This document shows positions 43,028 through 50,094 of a stretch of DNA of 52,824 nucleotides, in pieces (positions within the stretch are counted from its first letter, which is position 1; the number at the start of each line of letters is the position of its first letter). The stretch is taken from assembly GCA_025055115.1 (NCBI GenBank), contig JANWYJ010000014.1:1-52824 (forward strand), in the 5' to 3' direction. The position numbers were made by a program, and so were the translations under genes. The notes beneath the pieces are model-generated. The model searched no databases and was not told where the DNA came from. It worked only from the letters and a program-made list of their open reading frames with translations. This stretch comes from Gemmata sp. Lineage in GTDB: Bacteria > Planctomycetota > Planctomycetia > Gemmatales > Gemmataceae.

Positions 43028-44233
43028 CTACCGGGGCGTGAAGAGATGAATTTCGATGTGCGACGGGGGCAGTTTCTCGGTATCTACCACCGGTGAGCGA
43101 CCGGTGCCCATCCCGAGAGGGATAATTTTGCGGCGGGCGATAACACCGAGTTTGTGGACGTTATGTTGTTTGAAGTGATGGGCGACGGCTTCGGCTTGTT
43201 TGCGGGTCAGTTCGAGAGCGGCGGCGGCCGTCTGGCTCTGATCGTGGGGGTCGAAGAACGCGGCCACCACGATTTCACTGCCGGGTACTTTCCGGGCATT
43301 GAGGTGGTTGACCAAATTCGCCATGTGGGCCAACCCCTCGGGAGTGAAGATCGCACTGCCCGGTTCAAACAGATGCCCGGAGTAGAAGGAAAACTTTTCG
43401 CGGCTCATGGTTGGCCGCACTAACAGCGCCGCAGAATCTTCGACGTAGTTGCGGATGATCGGCATTTTGCCGATCGCATCGGTACCTTGTTTGACGGAGC
43501 GCAGCGTATCGCGGCCATCGGAAACGAACAGGTGCAGTTCGTCGGCTTCGGCTTCGAGTTTGCCGATGGCTCGGTCGGCACGGGTGATGAGGGAACGCAG
43601 GTCGGCGAGGGTTCCGCGGGCGTCCGTGTACAGATCGTCGTCGCGGATCAGTTTGGCGAGTGTTCCATCGCTGGTTTGGATGTCGTGGAAGAGGCTATTG
43701 GCACGGGACACGGTCGCGCGCGTATCGGCGGCCAGCGCTTTGACTTCGCGCGTGGTATTCTTGGCTTGTTGGGCCAGCTCACGGACCTCGGCGGCCAGAG
43801 CGTTCAGATCGGTGGGATTGATCCCGCGTAGGCGATGGCCGGCGAGCGCTCCGCTGTTGGGATGGCCGGGCTGAATGCTGATGACCTTCGACCCTAACAA
43901 GCCGCTGGTGTGAATCTGGGCCGACGCATCGGCGTAGATACGGTGGGCGTATGCAGTTGGAACGCGCATGCGCACGATCACTTCAGCGCCAGCTCCATCG
44001 TGGTCCGGGTAATCCACCCCGATCACCTGCCCCACATCAATACCGCGAATGCGCACAGGTGTGCCCGGGGTGATGTCGTGGGCCTCGGTGAAGCCCGCCG
44101 TCAGTTCGATGGTGTCGGTCCACAGTCCTTGTTTGTCGGCAATGCGGGCAATACCGTAGCCGCCCAGTGCCAACGCCAGCATAACAACCAGTCCCAGCAT
44201 CACCGCCTGGCTACGCGACAACGACTGCGACAC
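43028..44233 (-). CDS. MCE-domain protein with OmpA-like C-terminal domain
   Basis: 401 residues, GTG start with GAGGAGAG upstream. N-terminal helix (VMLGLVVMLALALGGYGI) then an MCE/MlaD domain (FTEAHDITPGTPVRIRGIDVGQVIGV ... DASAQIHTSGLLGSKVISI), a helical region to about residue 255, and a C-terminal OmpA-like peptidoglycan-binding-type domain (FSFYSGHLFEPGSAIFTPEG, EIVVAAFFDPHDQSQTAAAALELTRKQAEAVAHHFKQ). MCE proteins form lipid tunnels of phospholipid transport. The ATPase and permease partners are not adjacent. The OmpA fusion could tie the lipid path to the envelope; binding to peptidoglycan is inferred only. Confidence 0.82.
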   Translation of the reverse strand: MSQSLSRSQAVMLGLVVMLALALGGYGIARIADKQGLWTDTIELTAGFTEAHDITPGTPVRIRGIDVGQVIGVDYPDHDGAGAEVIVRMRVPTAYAHRIYADASAQIHTSGLLGSKVISIQPGHPNSGALAGHRLRGINPTDLNALAAEVRELAQQAKNTTREVKALAADTRATVSRANSLFHDIQTSDGTLAKLIRDDDLYTDARGTLADLRSLITRADRAIGKLEAEADELHLFVSDGRDTLRSVKQGTDAIGKMPIIRNYVEDSAALLVRPTMSREKFSFYSGHLFEPGSAIFTPEGLAHMANLVNHLNARKVPGSEIVVAAFFDPHDQSQTAAAALELTRKQAEAVAHHFKQHNVHKLGVIARRKIIPLGMGTGRSPVVDTEKLPPSHIEIHLFTPR

Positions 44234-44353
44234 GGCACACTCTCCTCGGTCAGGGAGACGGTATGGCCCACTTGTTAGGGAAACGGTGGGTCCACTTCCC
44301 GCTCCGCTATTGGCGTATTCGCTGCTGGGTTGGCGTTCTTGGCGAAAATTTTG

Positions 44354-46423
44354 TCATTTTTTCTTCGGGGCCGCTTTCACCTCAACAGTTATCGGTGCTG
44401 CGGCGAAGGTGGGGATGGCACGGAGGGGAGCATTGTTGCCGCCTTTGGGGGGTGGGGCGGCGCTTTGCCCCCGCAGTATCAACGTGTACGGCCCCGGTGG
44501 TAGATTCGCCGGAATGTCGAGGTTCAGCTTGACCTCCTGGGTTTCGGGGGCCGCGGTGGCGATGGGGGGAAACGGGGCGTTCCCCTTCGGCGGCGGACCA
44601 AAACCCGGTGTCGCCGCAATCACTGCGATCGGGTCTTTGAATTTCTCGTCGCGGATGACTTGCAGCGTTACTTCAAGCTTGCCGCCAGCCGGGGCGGTCA
44701 GTTGCGTTGCCTTGGGGATCAACCGGTACGGGGCTTGACCGCGGACAGCCACGGCTAGCCCTTCACCGCGGTCTTGCCGCGTCAGCATCGGCACGTTCGG
44801 TACTTGCCCGGGCTGCACGCCGATGGCGGGCCATATCACGCTGAAGGCCTTGGCGGTGTGTTGGCGTTCCCCGGAGCGCGCGTGCACCGTGATGAAGCCG
44901 TCCCAATCGGCGGCATCGGGATCGGCCAGCAACACCAGGCAACCGCGTGTCTGCCCGGGGCCGATCACTTGGGGGGGGCAGGTGACACCCTGGGGCAAAC
45001 CGGTGGCCGTCAGTTCGATCGGTTCGTTGAAGCCATCGAAGCGGAAGGCATAGACCGCCAAGACCACGGCTCCACCTTTGGGCACCGTGCCGCCTTCGGG
45101 GATGTGTGGCGACAATGGCATGATGGCGACGCGGAAATCGGGCTGTTCCTTGGCCAGGCGCAAGACGTATTGATCGCGCACACCGAATTGTGTTCCTGCG
45201 GCACGGGTAGAAACCATCACTTTGTAGAGGCCATCCGCGGGTACGGCGAAGCGGTAGCGGCCAGGATCGTCGCTTTTGGTGTAGAATTGGTGGGGGCTGA
45301 GGGTTTCGGGGCCGTCGTCTTGCTCCGTGATGACCTTCCCCTTCTCATCTGTCAGCCAGAAGTAGGCATCGACCGGCGAACCGATGCGCTCCGCGAACAC
45401 TTCGATGGTCCATACCTCGCCTTTGTGGGCGCGGAATTGGTACCAATCGCGTTCATTCTTGGTGAGGATGCGGCCGGCGATGTCGCAGGGAGGGGTGACA
45501 TCTTGGGCGGAGTTGGCGGAATGGTTCTGGTCGTTGTCAACAACGAGTGGTTGACGTGTGGCCAGAAGGGGATGCGGCACGAACTCGGCGGCTTCGCGTA
45601 AATCGAGTGGCGCAGCCGAAGGGGTGATCGGCCAACGCCTCGCCGACGGCCGTTCGTTGGTCGCCACCGGTGGAAAGATAGCGTCGCGCCATTTCTGCGT
45701 GGTGACCGTCAGCCGATAGAAGTGATCGTAGCCACCACTGGTGTAGGCGAACTGCGCCACGCGCACGCGGTACTCGCCATCGGTTGGCGCGATGAAGGAA
45801 ACGACCGCATCTCCCTCGCGGTAACCGCGATTGGCCACCAGCGGTTTCCCATCCGGACCGCTGACCATCACATCGGCATACAGTTTGCTATCAATGCTGG
45901 AACACAGACACAAGATCGCCAGGGCTTGTCCCTTTTTGGCCGTGAAGGCGATGTAGTCGACATCTGTGGGCGCACTGATCACCCCGCTGACCGTGGTTTC
46001 CACGTCGATCTTCTGGGCTTGATCGACATCGTTATTCGGCTCGCGTTCGACAACTTCTGTCTGATTGGTGACGACAAACGCCCGCGGGTTCGACAATCCC
46101 GCTTGGGTCAGAACGCGTAGGTCATACGTACCACTCGCCTCGGGGGGCACCGTGAGCCGAAATTTCATCGTTGCGGTGGGTTGACCTGGTTGCGCTTTGG
46201 GGTTGTTGACGGTTCCCACAGGGTCGGCGGTGAAGCCCGGGCCGCTGATGAGAAGCTTTTCGCTGCCCTCCAGGAAGTGCCCGGACAGTGTGATCTCCAC
46301 CGTTGCGCCGGCTTTCGCCCCCGGCGGAAACACACTGAGCAACTGCGGCGCGGCCGGTTGGGCCGACGCAACCGTTACCAGCGCAAGAACAACCCCTAGC
46401 GCTACGACGTGACGGCAATTCAT
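44354..46423 (-). CDS. Secreted pre-peptidase C-terminal domain protein
   Basis: 689 residues. Signal peptide (MNCRHVVALGVVLALVTVASAQ), an Ig/IPT-like domain (LLSVFPPGAKAGATVEITLSG), then pre-peptidase-type beta domains with EREPNNDVDQAQKIDVETTVSGVISAPTDVDYIAFTAKKGQALAI, a hallmark of exported planctomycete proteins. A second PPC-like domain follows around residue 320 and a Pro/Ala-rich C-terminus. No catalytic domain, so a cell-surface or binding role is likely. ATG 46423 is supported by GAGG 9 nt upstream. Divergent from the selenoprotein at 46545. Confidence 0.83.
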   Translation of the reverse strand: MNCRHVVALGVVLALVTVASAQPAAPQLLSVFPPGAKAGATVEITLSGHFLEGSEKLLISGPGFTADPVGTVNNPKAQPGQPTATMKFRLTVPPEASGTYDLRVLTQAGLSNPRAFVVTNQTEVVEREPNNDVDQAQKIDVETTVSGVISAPTDVDYIAFTAKKGQALAILCLCSSIDSKLYADVMVSGPDGKPLVANRGYREGDAVVSFIAPTDGEYRVRVAQFAYTSGGYDHFYRLTVTTQKWRDAIFPPVATNERPSARRWPITPSAAPLDLREAAEFVPHPLLATRQPLVVDNDQNHSANSAQDVTPPCDIAGRILTKNERDWYQFRAHKGEVWTIEVFAERIGSPVDAYFWLTDEKGKVITEQDDGPETLSPHQFYTKSDDPGRYRFAVPADGLYKVMVSTRAAGTQFGVRDQYVLRLAKEQPDFRVAIMPLSPHIPEGGTVPKGGAVVLAVYAFRFDGFNEPIELTATGLPQGVTCPPQVIGPGQTRGCLVLLADPDAADWDGFITVHARSGERQHTAKAFSVIWPAIGVQPGQVPNVPMLTRQDRGEGLAVAVRGQAPYRLIPKATQLTAPAGGKLEVTLQVIRDEKFKDPIAVIAATPGFGPPPKGNAPFPPIATAAPETQEVKLNLDIPANLPPGPYTLILRGQSAAPPPKGGNNAPLRAIPTFAAAPITVEVKAAPKKK

Positions 46424-46500
46424 GGCAGGCATCCTCAGAAACGGGCAAAAAGGCGGGGAGTTTCCGGAAACCATCGGGCGGCGTGTGCCGATTACTGTAC

Positions 46501-46514
46501 CATGATGTATCATG
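46501..46514. promoter_or_regulatory. Short palindrome in divergent promoter region
   Basis: CATGAT-GT-ATCATG is a perfect 6-bp inverted repeat (46501-46506, 46509-46514), 31 bp before the ATG of the selenoprotein and 78 bp before that of the divergent secreted-protein gene. A symmetric site in such a short gap could be an operator; which regulator would bind is not known. Confidence 0.3.
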
Positions 46515-46544
46515 TCCGTGTCAGTTCTTTTTGAGGAATGACTT

Positions 46545-46886
46545 ATGCAAACGTGGCGTTTACCGGCCTTCGTTGTGGCGATCGGGTTCGCTATTTCCGG
46601 TTGTGGACCGATCGGCAGTCGCGAACCGTTGACCACCGATGGCCCCAATCAGGTCATCCTCCTGGTCCCGGGTATGACCTGAGCCACTTGACCGGCCACC
46701 GTGAGCAGTTCGCTCGCGACTCTACCGTGGGTAGAGAAGGGTTCAATCAAGACCGATGCCCAACGACGGCATGTGAAGTTCACCGTGACGGACCGAAGCC
46801 AATTCAACATGGACGAACTTCGGCAGAAACTCGGTTCCCGCTACAGTAGCGGCGTCCAACTGATTGCTGGGCCGACCGAGCCTTAG
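46545..46886 (+). CDS. Selenolipoprotein with HMA domain, UxxU metal motif (two in-frame TGA)
   Basis: 113 residues when both TGA codons are read through. MQTWRLPAFVVAIGFAISGC ends in a lipobox cysteine (C20), so it is an exported lipoprotein. Residues 37-105 follow the heavy-metal-associated fold: QVILLVPGMT, then U46-A-T-U49, PATVSSSLATLPWVEKGSIKTD, HVKFTV and a helix MDELRQKLG. In HMA proteins GMTCxxC holds both metal ligands, and TGA (46680-46682, 46689-46691) falls exactly on both. The frame ends at TAG 46884-46886. GAGGA (46533-46537) serves the ATG 46545. Conventional callers would see a 45-residue fragment. Likely a selenolate metal-binding lipoprotein; the metal and partner are unknown. 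Confidence 0.82.
46700..46718 (+). promoter_or_regulatory. Candidate bacterial SECIS hairpin 1
   Basis: CGTGAGC (46700-46706) pairs with GCTCGCG (46712-46718): seven base pairs including one U-G wobble, closed by a 5-nt loop AGTTC with G at loop position 2. The loop begins 24 nt after the first TGA and 15 nt after the second. Bacterial SECIS elements are small hairpins just 3' of UGA with a conserved G early in the apical loop, which this fits. It lies inside the coding sequence. Confidence 0.6.
46720..46736 (+). promoter_or_regulatory. Candidate bacterial SECIS hairpin 2
   Basis: CTCTACC (46720-46726) and GGTAGAG (46730-46736) form a perfect 7-bp stem with a 3-nt loop GTG, G at loop position 1. 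The loop begins 35 nt after the second TGA and 44 nt after the first. It follows hairpin 1 with one base between. The pairing could give each TGA its own element, hairpin 1 for U46 and hairpin 2 for U49; this division is inferred. Confidence 0.55.
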
Positions 46887-46954
46887 GTGCAGCGGGGTTT
46901 GCCGCACCCGTTGCTGTCCCGCTACTCGAGCGTGTCACGTCGGAGGAATCAGCG

Positions 46955-47626
46955 ATGCTGCCGAGTTTCGTGCGCCCCACCCCCCTGACGGATGCGCTGT
47001 ACGATTACGTTCTGCGCGTGGGGGTGCGCGAACCGGCGGCATTCCAGGCTCTTCGGGCCGAAACCGCGCAACTGCCCGATGCTGAATGGCAAATCGCTCC
47101 CGAACAGGGGCCGTTTCTGGCGTTGCTAGTTCAACTGATGGGGGCGAAAAAATGCCTCGAAATCGGCACCTTCACCGGCTATTCCGCAGCGTGGGTGGCC
47201 AGTGCGTTACCCCCGGATGGCCGGCTGATCGGCTGCGAACTGAACGAACAGTTTGCCACCATCGCACGCCGGCATCTGGCTGCGATGGGGCTTGGAGAAA
47301 AGGTCGAACTCCGCATCGCTCCGGCGGCCGATTCGCTCGCCGCACTTCTGGCTGCCGGTGAAGCGGGCACCTTCGACTATGCCTTCATCGACGCCGATAA
47401 GAAACAGTACGACCTGTACTACGAACGCTGTCTGGAACTGGTCCGCTCCGGTGGTCTGATCGTTATTGATAATACCTTGTGGGATGGCAAACCCGCCGAT
47501 CTGGCCGTCAACGATCCGGATACCTGCGCCATTCGTGCTCTCAATGCCAAACTCCATGCCGACTCCCGGATTATGCTCAGCTTGTTGCCGTTCGCCGATG
47601 GCCTGACTCTCGCTCTCAAGCGCTAG
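46955..47626 (+). CDS. Class I SAM-dependent O-methyltransferase
   Basis: 223 residues of the caffeoyl-CoA O-methyltransferase-like family. LEIGTFTGYSAAWVASALPPDGRLIGCELN (SAM site), the metal-site acid segment YAFIDADKKQYDLYYE and GGLIVIDNTLWDGKPAD match this family. Divalent-metal dependent methyl transfer to a catechol-type hydroxyl is expected; the substrate is unknown. GGAGGAA precedes ATG 46955. Its last 11 bases overlap the 3' end of ribD on the other strand. It follows the selenoprotein by 68 nt on the same strand. Confidence 0.92.
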   Translation: MLPSFVRPTPLTDALYDYVLRVGVREPAAFQALRAETAQLPDAEWQIAPEQGPFLALLVQLMGAKKCLEIGTFTGYSAAWVASALPPDGRLIGCELNEQFATIARRHLAAMGLGEKVELRIAPAADSLAALLAAGEAGTFDYAFIDADKKQYDLYYERCLELVRSGGLIVIDNTLWDGKPADLAVNDPDTCAIRALNAKLHADSRIMLSLLPFADGLTLALKR

Positions 47627-48710
47627 CAGCACATCGCGGCGTGAAGCCGTGGAGGTATAGATCCGGCCCCACAGGCTGCACATGCCAGCGTTCGAGGGCC
47701 AGGGCGTCCGCAACGGTCGCACAGCCGGTTCCTGCCACCGGGGAGAGTGCCGCTTGGCCGCCGATCACTTTCGGAGCGATGAAGACGTGGAATTCGTCGG
47801 CCGCCGCGGCATCGCAAACCGCACCGAGCAACCCGGCTCCGCCTTCGACCAGCACGTTGGTGAACCGTCGTTGCCCAAGATCGGCCAAAATGGCATCGAC
47901 AAACCCATCGGGTTGCTGGATCGCAACGATTTCGGCCCCATCGGCGGCCCAGCCAGCCAGCCGGTGGGGCTGGGCGGTGTAGATAATCACCGGGGCTTCG
48001 CGGACTGTTTGGCGTAAGCGGCACTGGTCGGGAAGTTGGCCGGAAGCACTGACCACCACGCGGGCAGCTACCCGTGGCCCTGGCGGGCGTGCCGTTAGCA
48101 GAGGATCATCGGCCACGACGGTACCCCGACCAACGAGAATCGCATCCATCCGCCCCCGCAGTTCGTGCACGATCTGCCGCGCCGCCGGCCCACTGATCCA
48201 CTGCGAATGGCCGGTCCGCGTCGCTATTTTGCCATCCAGCGACATCGCCCATTTCGCATGAACCCACGGTCGGCCGGTGTGGAGCAGCTTCAGATAGGGG
48301 GCGTTCAACTGCCGCGCTTCGGCTTCGCAGACGCCAACGTCAACGGCGATCCCCGCCGCGCGGAGCTGGGCCAGACCCCCGCCAGCGACCTTCGGGAACG
48401 GATCGCTCATCGCCGCGACGACCCGGCTGATACCGGCATTGCGAATCGCGGTCGTACACGGTGGGGTTTTGCCGTGGTGGCAGCACGGCTCCAGCGTGAC
48501 GATGAGCGTTCCGCCCCGGGCGCGTTCGCCAGCCGCCGCCAACGCGAATACTTCCGCATGGGGGCCGCCAAAACGCTGATGCCACCCTTCGCCGGCGAAC
48601 TGTCCGGCCGCATCGAGAACCACAGCCCCCACCAGCGGATTCGGTTCGACGGACCCCCGCCCCCGTTCGGCCAGGGCCAGGGCCTGCCGCATCCAGCCTT
48701 CCCATTCCAT
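47616..48710 (-). CDS. ribD: Bifunctional riboflavin deaminase-reductase
   Basis: 364 residues. RibD has an N-terminal zinc deaminase (PHAEVFAL and PCCHHGKTPPC hold the zinc ligands and catalytic glutamate) and a C-terminal reductase (WVHAKWAMSLDGKIATRTGHSQWISG, DAILVGRGTVVADDPLLTAR, VLVEGGAGLLGA). It makes the early pyrimidine intermediate of riboflavin. Start at ATG 48710 is preferred over the GTG at 48722 because an AAGGG site would be too close to the latter. No other rib gene is nearby; no FMN riboswitch was recognised upstream. Confidence 0.94.
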   Translation of the reverse strand: MEWEGWMRQALALAERGRGSVEPNPLVGAVVLDAAGQFAGEGWHQRFGGPHAEVFALAAAGERARGGTLIVTLEPCCHHGKTPPCTTAIRNAGISRVVAAMSDPFPKVAGGGLAQLRAAGIAVDVGVCEAEARQLNAPYLKLLHTGRPWVHAKWAMSLDGKIATRTGHSQWISGPAARQIVHELRGRMDAILVGRGTVVADDPLLTARPPGPRVAARVVVSASGQLPDQCRLRQTVREAPVIIYTAQPHRLAGWAADGAEIVAIQQPDGFVDAILADLGQRRFTNVLVEGGAGLLGAVCDAAAADEFHVFIAPKVIGGQAALSPVAGTGCATVADALALERWHVQPVGPDLYLHGFTPRCAASA

Positions 48711-49104
48711 CCGCTTGTTCACCCTTCGATTGTCGGAAAAAAAACTACGATTTTGCGATTTTTGTTGCGAACCAGTGGCGTCCGCCTGCGTCTATATAGC
48801 GTAGCAACTCTGCTAACAGAGTGAAAAAACAACACCCGCGGTGGAATGCGGACGTTGTTGGACCCCACGAATCACCATGATCTGCCTGTTCGCGAGTTCT
48901 GAACGACCCCGGGCGGCCCATCGTACCGCCGCGGAGAGGCTCCATCGTGCCCTCCAAGGGGTGCCGGCCAGTGATTGTGGTTGCGGGACGGAATTACGAG
49001 ATACAAGCGGATAGCCCCCGATGCCCGCGAGGGTATCACCGCGCCGGCTGGGGGCAGAAGCGACCCCCAGCCGGTTCGCTTTAGGGGGAAATGTGGTGTT
49101 CGTT
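48711..49104. other. Gene-free region before the tRNA array
   Basis: This stretch upstream of ribD contains no supportable gene. It holds A/T-rich patches at 48740-48840 that may include the ribD promoter, and the strong hairpin at 49044-49074. Beyond that I see nothing. Confidence 0.5.
49044..49074. repeat. Perfect 11-bp GC-rich hairpin
   Basis: CCGGCTGGGGG (49044-49054) and its exact complement CCCCCAGCCGG (49064-49074) flank a 9-nt loop. No T-run follows it, so a rho-independent terminator is doubtful. It sits at the left edge of the tRNA array and could be a remnant of an RNA gene or a processing signal. Confidence 0.7.
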
Positions 49105-49184
49105 GCTGCGGACCTCGTTCGACGTCCGGTGAGGTCGGTGGTCTTTCCAGCCGCCGAGGTTGGGTTCCACTCCCCCCCGCGGCA
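49105..49184 (+). tRNA. tRNA-Glu-like (anticodon TTC), degenerate
   Basis: Acceptor GCTGCGG (49105-49111) pairs with CCGCGGC (49177-49183) with one wobble; the T-loop is TTCCACT and the 12 nt from T-loop to the 3' end are in register. A five-pair stem around CTTTCCA gives the anticodon TTC (49145-49147). The T-stem keeps only three of five pairs and the D-arm is stretched. It may be a decayed tRNA-Glu rather than a working one. Confidence 0.4.
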
Positions 49185-49195
49185 CGGGTGATACA

Positions 49196-49241
49196 ACCGC
49201 GGCCCACCAGAACTCCTGGGCGGGAGGTTAGGGGCCGCGGT
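49196..49241. repeat. 10-bp inverted repeat with inner stem
   Basis: ACCGCGGCCC (49196-49205) pairs perfectly with 49232-49241; inside it CTCC and GGAG form a second stem. It lies between the Glu-like and Asp tRNAs, with the size of a small RNA or tRNA remnant (46 nt). No function can be assigned. Confidence 0.6.
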
Positions 49242-49335
49242 CCGAAGGTGGCGTGAGCGTTGGGGAACGCATTCGGCCTCCCCAACCGACGCTTGGTCTG
49301 GGGGGGGCGATTCCTCCGCCAGCTGCTGTTGGGAG

Positions 49336-49409
49336 GGTCCCGTGGGCCAGTTGGAGTGGCCGCCTCCCTGTCACGGAGGAGATCGGGGGTTCAAGTCCCC
49401 TCGGGACCG
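49336..49409 (+). tRNA. tRNA-Asp (GTC)
   Basis: All four arms fold: acceptor GGTCCCG/CGGGACC, D-stem GGCC/GGCC, anticodon stem CCTCC/GGAGG with loop CTGTCAC giving GTC (49370-49372), and T-arm with TTCAAGT. The discriminator base is G, as expected for Asp. CCA is not encoded. This is the most normal tRNA of the array. Confidence 0.92.
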
Positions 49410-49507
49410 CTGTCGTGGTGCGGCACTGAAACGACCTTGGAAAGGTAATGCCGATGCTCGCGAGCATGACCTCGGGACCCCCGCCATTGTGTTGCAGGGA
49501 CACGACC

Positions 49508-49578
49508 GCGCCCATGATGTAACGGTAGCGTATCGCCGGGCCAAGGCGGATGTGTGGGTTCAATTCCCACTGGGCGCT
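49508..49578 (+). tRNA. tRNA-Gly (GCC) with G at position 33
   Basis: Acceptor GCGCCCA/TGGGCGC and T-arm GTGGG-TTCAATT-CCCAC are perfect, and U is the discriminator, as in bacterial tRNA-Gly. The anticodon stem TCGCC/GGCGG encloses the loop GGGCCAA, so the anticodon is GCC (49540-49542) but the universally conserved U33 is G. The D-stem relies on wobble pairs. Either a variant or a failing tRNA. No CCA is encoded. Confidence 0.68.
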
Positions 49579-49609
49579 AGTTCACTAAAAGGCCACACCA
49601 TGGTTCACC

Positions 49610-49684
49610 AGCACGGTACGCCAATTGGGTAGAGCGGCCAAGCTCAAACCTTGGAGGATGTGGGTTCGACTCCCACCCGTGCTA
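49610..49684 (+). tRNA. Class I tRNA with Leu anticodon (CAA)
   Basis: Acceptor AGCACGG/CCGTGCT, anticodon stem CCAAG/CTTGG with loop CTCAAAC giving CAA (49645-49647), T-arm GTGGG-TTCGACT-CCCAC and discriminator A. The variable loop is only 5 nt (AGGAT), while bacterial tRNA-Leu normally has a long variable arm. So the anticodon says Leu but the body is class I. The D-stem is short (3 bp). Amino-acid identity is open. Confidence 0.72.
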
Positions 49685-49708
49685 TGGCCTGGCCAGCCCG
49701 GGCGACAC

Positions 49709-49784
49709 GGTGATGTAGACCAACGGGGCAGGAGTCGCCACGCTCAGACCGTGGATAGTGTGGGTTCGAATCCCACCATCACCA
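49709..49784 (+). tRNA. Class I tRNA with Leu anticodon (CAG)
   Basis: Acceptor GGTGATG/CATCACC, anticodon stem CCACG/CGTGG with loop CTCAGAC giving CAG (49745-49747), 5-nt variable loop ATAGT, T-arm GTGGG-TTCGAAT-CCCAC, discriminator A. The D-stem is GAC/GTC. Same odd combination as the CAA tRNA at 49610 and the GAG tRNA at 49872, which suggests they are related copies. No CCA encoded. Confidence 0.72.
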
Positions 49785-49797
49785 CTGGAAAGAGAAT

Positions 49798-49865
49798 TGC
49801 GGATGGGCCGGCGCTCAACCGGGCCTCATAAGCCCTGTGGCGGGGTTCAACTCCCCGATCCGCAA
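49798..49865 (+). tRNA. Met-like tRNA (CAT) with collapsed D-arm
   Basis: Acceptor TGCGGAT/ATCCGCA, T-arm CGGGG-TTCAACT-CCCCG and anticodon loop CTCATAA (CAT at 49827-49829) are good. Only 20 nt separate acceptor and anticodon loop instead of about 24, so no proper D-stem forms, and the first anticodon-stem pair is C-U. Total length is 68 nt. It lacks the three G-C pairs of initiator tRNA. It may be a reduced or decayed elongator-type tRNA. Confidence 0.55.
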
Positions 49866-49871
49866 CTGTTC

Positions 49872-49945
49872 GACCGGGTAGGCCAACGGGCAGAGCCGGC
49901 AGGTTGAGAGCCTGTGGGGTGTGGGTTCGACTCCCACCTCGGTCA
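49872..49945 (+). tRNA. Class I tRNA with Leu anticodon (GAG)
   Basis: Acceptor GACCGGG/CTCGGTC (one wobble), D-stem GGC/GCC, anticodon stem GCAGG/CCTGT with loop TTGAGAG giving GAG (49906-49908), variable loop of 5 nt, T-arm GTGGG-TTCGACT-CCCAC, discriminator A. Third member of the class I Leu-anticodon group; shares the D-loop CCAACGGGCAG type with the CAG gene. Confidence 0.72.
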
Positions 49946-50045
49946 CAGGTTGATTGCCAGTCGCGGGTGGACGACAACAGCGCCTCGCCCGCATGGCCAC
50001 GGAGTTCGACTTCCCGCGACGCCACAACCACACTTTCCACAACTC

Positions 50046-50075
50046 GGATTGGATGATCTGGTGGATTGGATGATC
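50046..50075. repeat. 13-bp direct repeat in tRNA array
   Basis: GGATTGGATGATC occurs at 50046-50058 and 50063-50075 (17-bp offset) between the class I tRNAs and tRNA-Ser. Confidence 0.85.
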
Positions 50076-50094
50076 CTGATGCCACTGCGAGCAT

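Noticed and set aside
46545-46682. A stand-alone 45-residue lipoprotein ending at the first TGA, and a separate 61-residue gene at 46701-46886
   Set aside because: Both fragments are in the same frame, and together they form one HMA domain interrupted only by two TGAs at the Cys sites, so one selenoprotein explains them better.
49412-49507. tRNA-Ser (GGA)-like element
   Set aside because: It has a loop TTGGAAA and a palindromic arm, but no T-arm with TTC, so it is at most a decayed copy.
49960-50020. A tRNA with acceptor GTCGCGG/CCGCGAC
   Set aside because: The 7-bp acceptor is perfect but only 9 nt follow the T-loop and no anticodon arm forms; kept only as a possible remnant.
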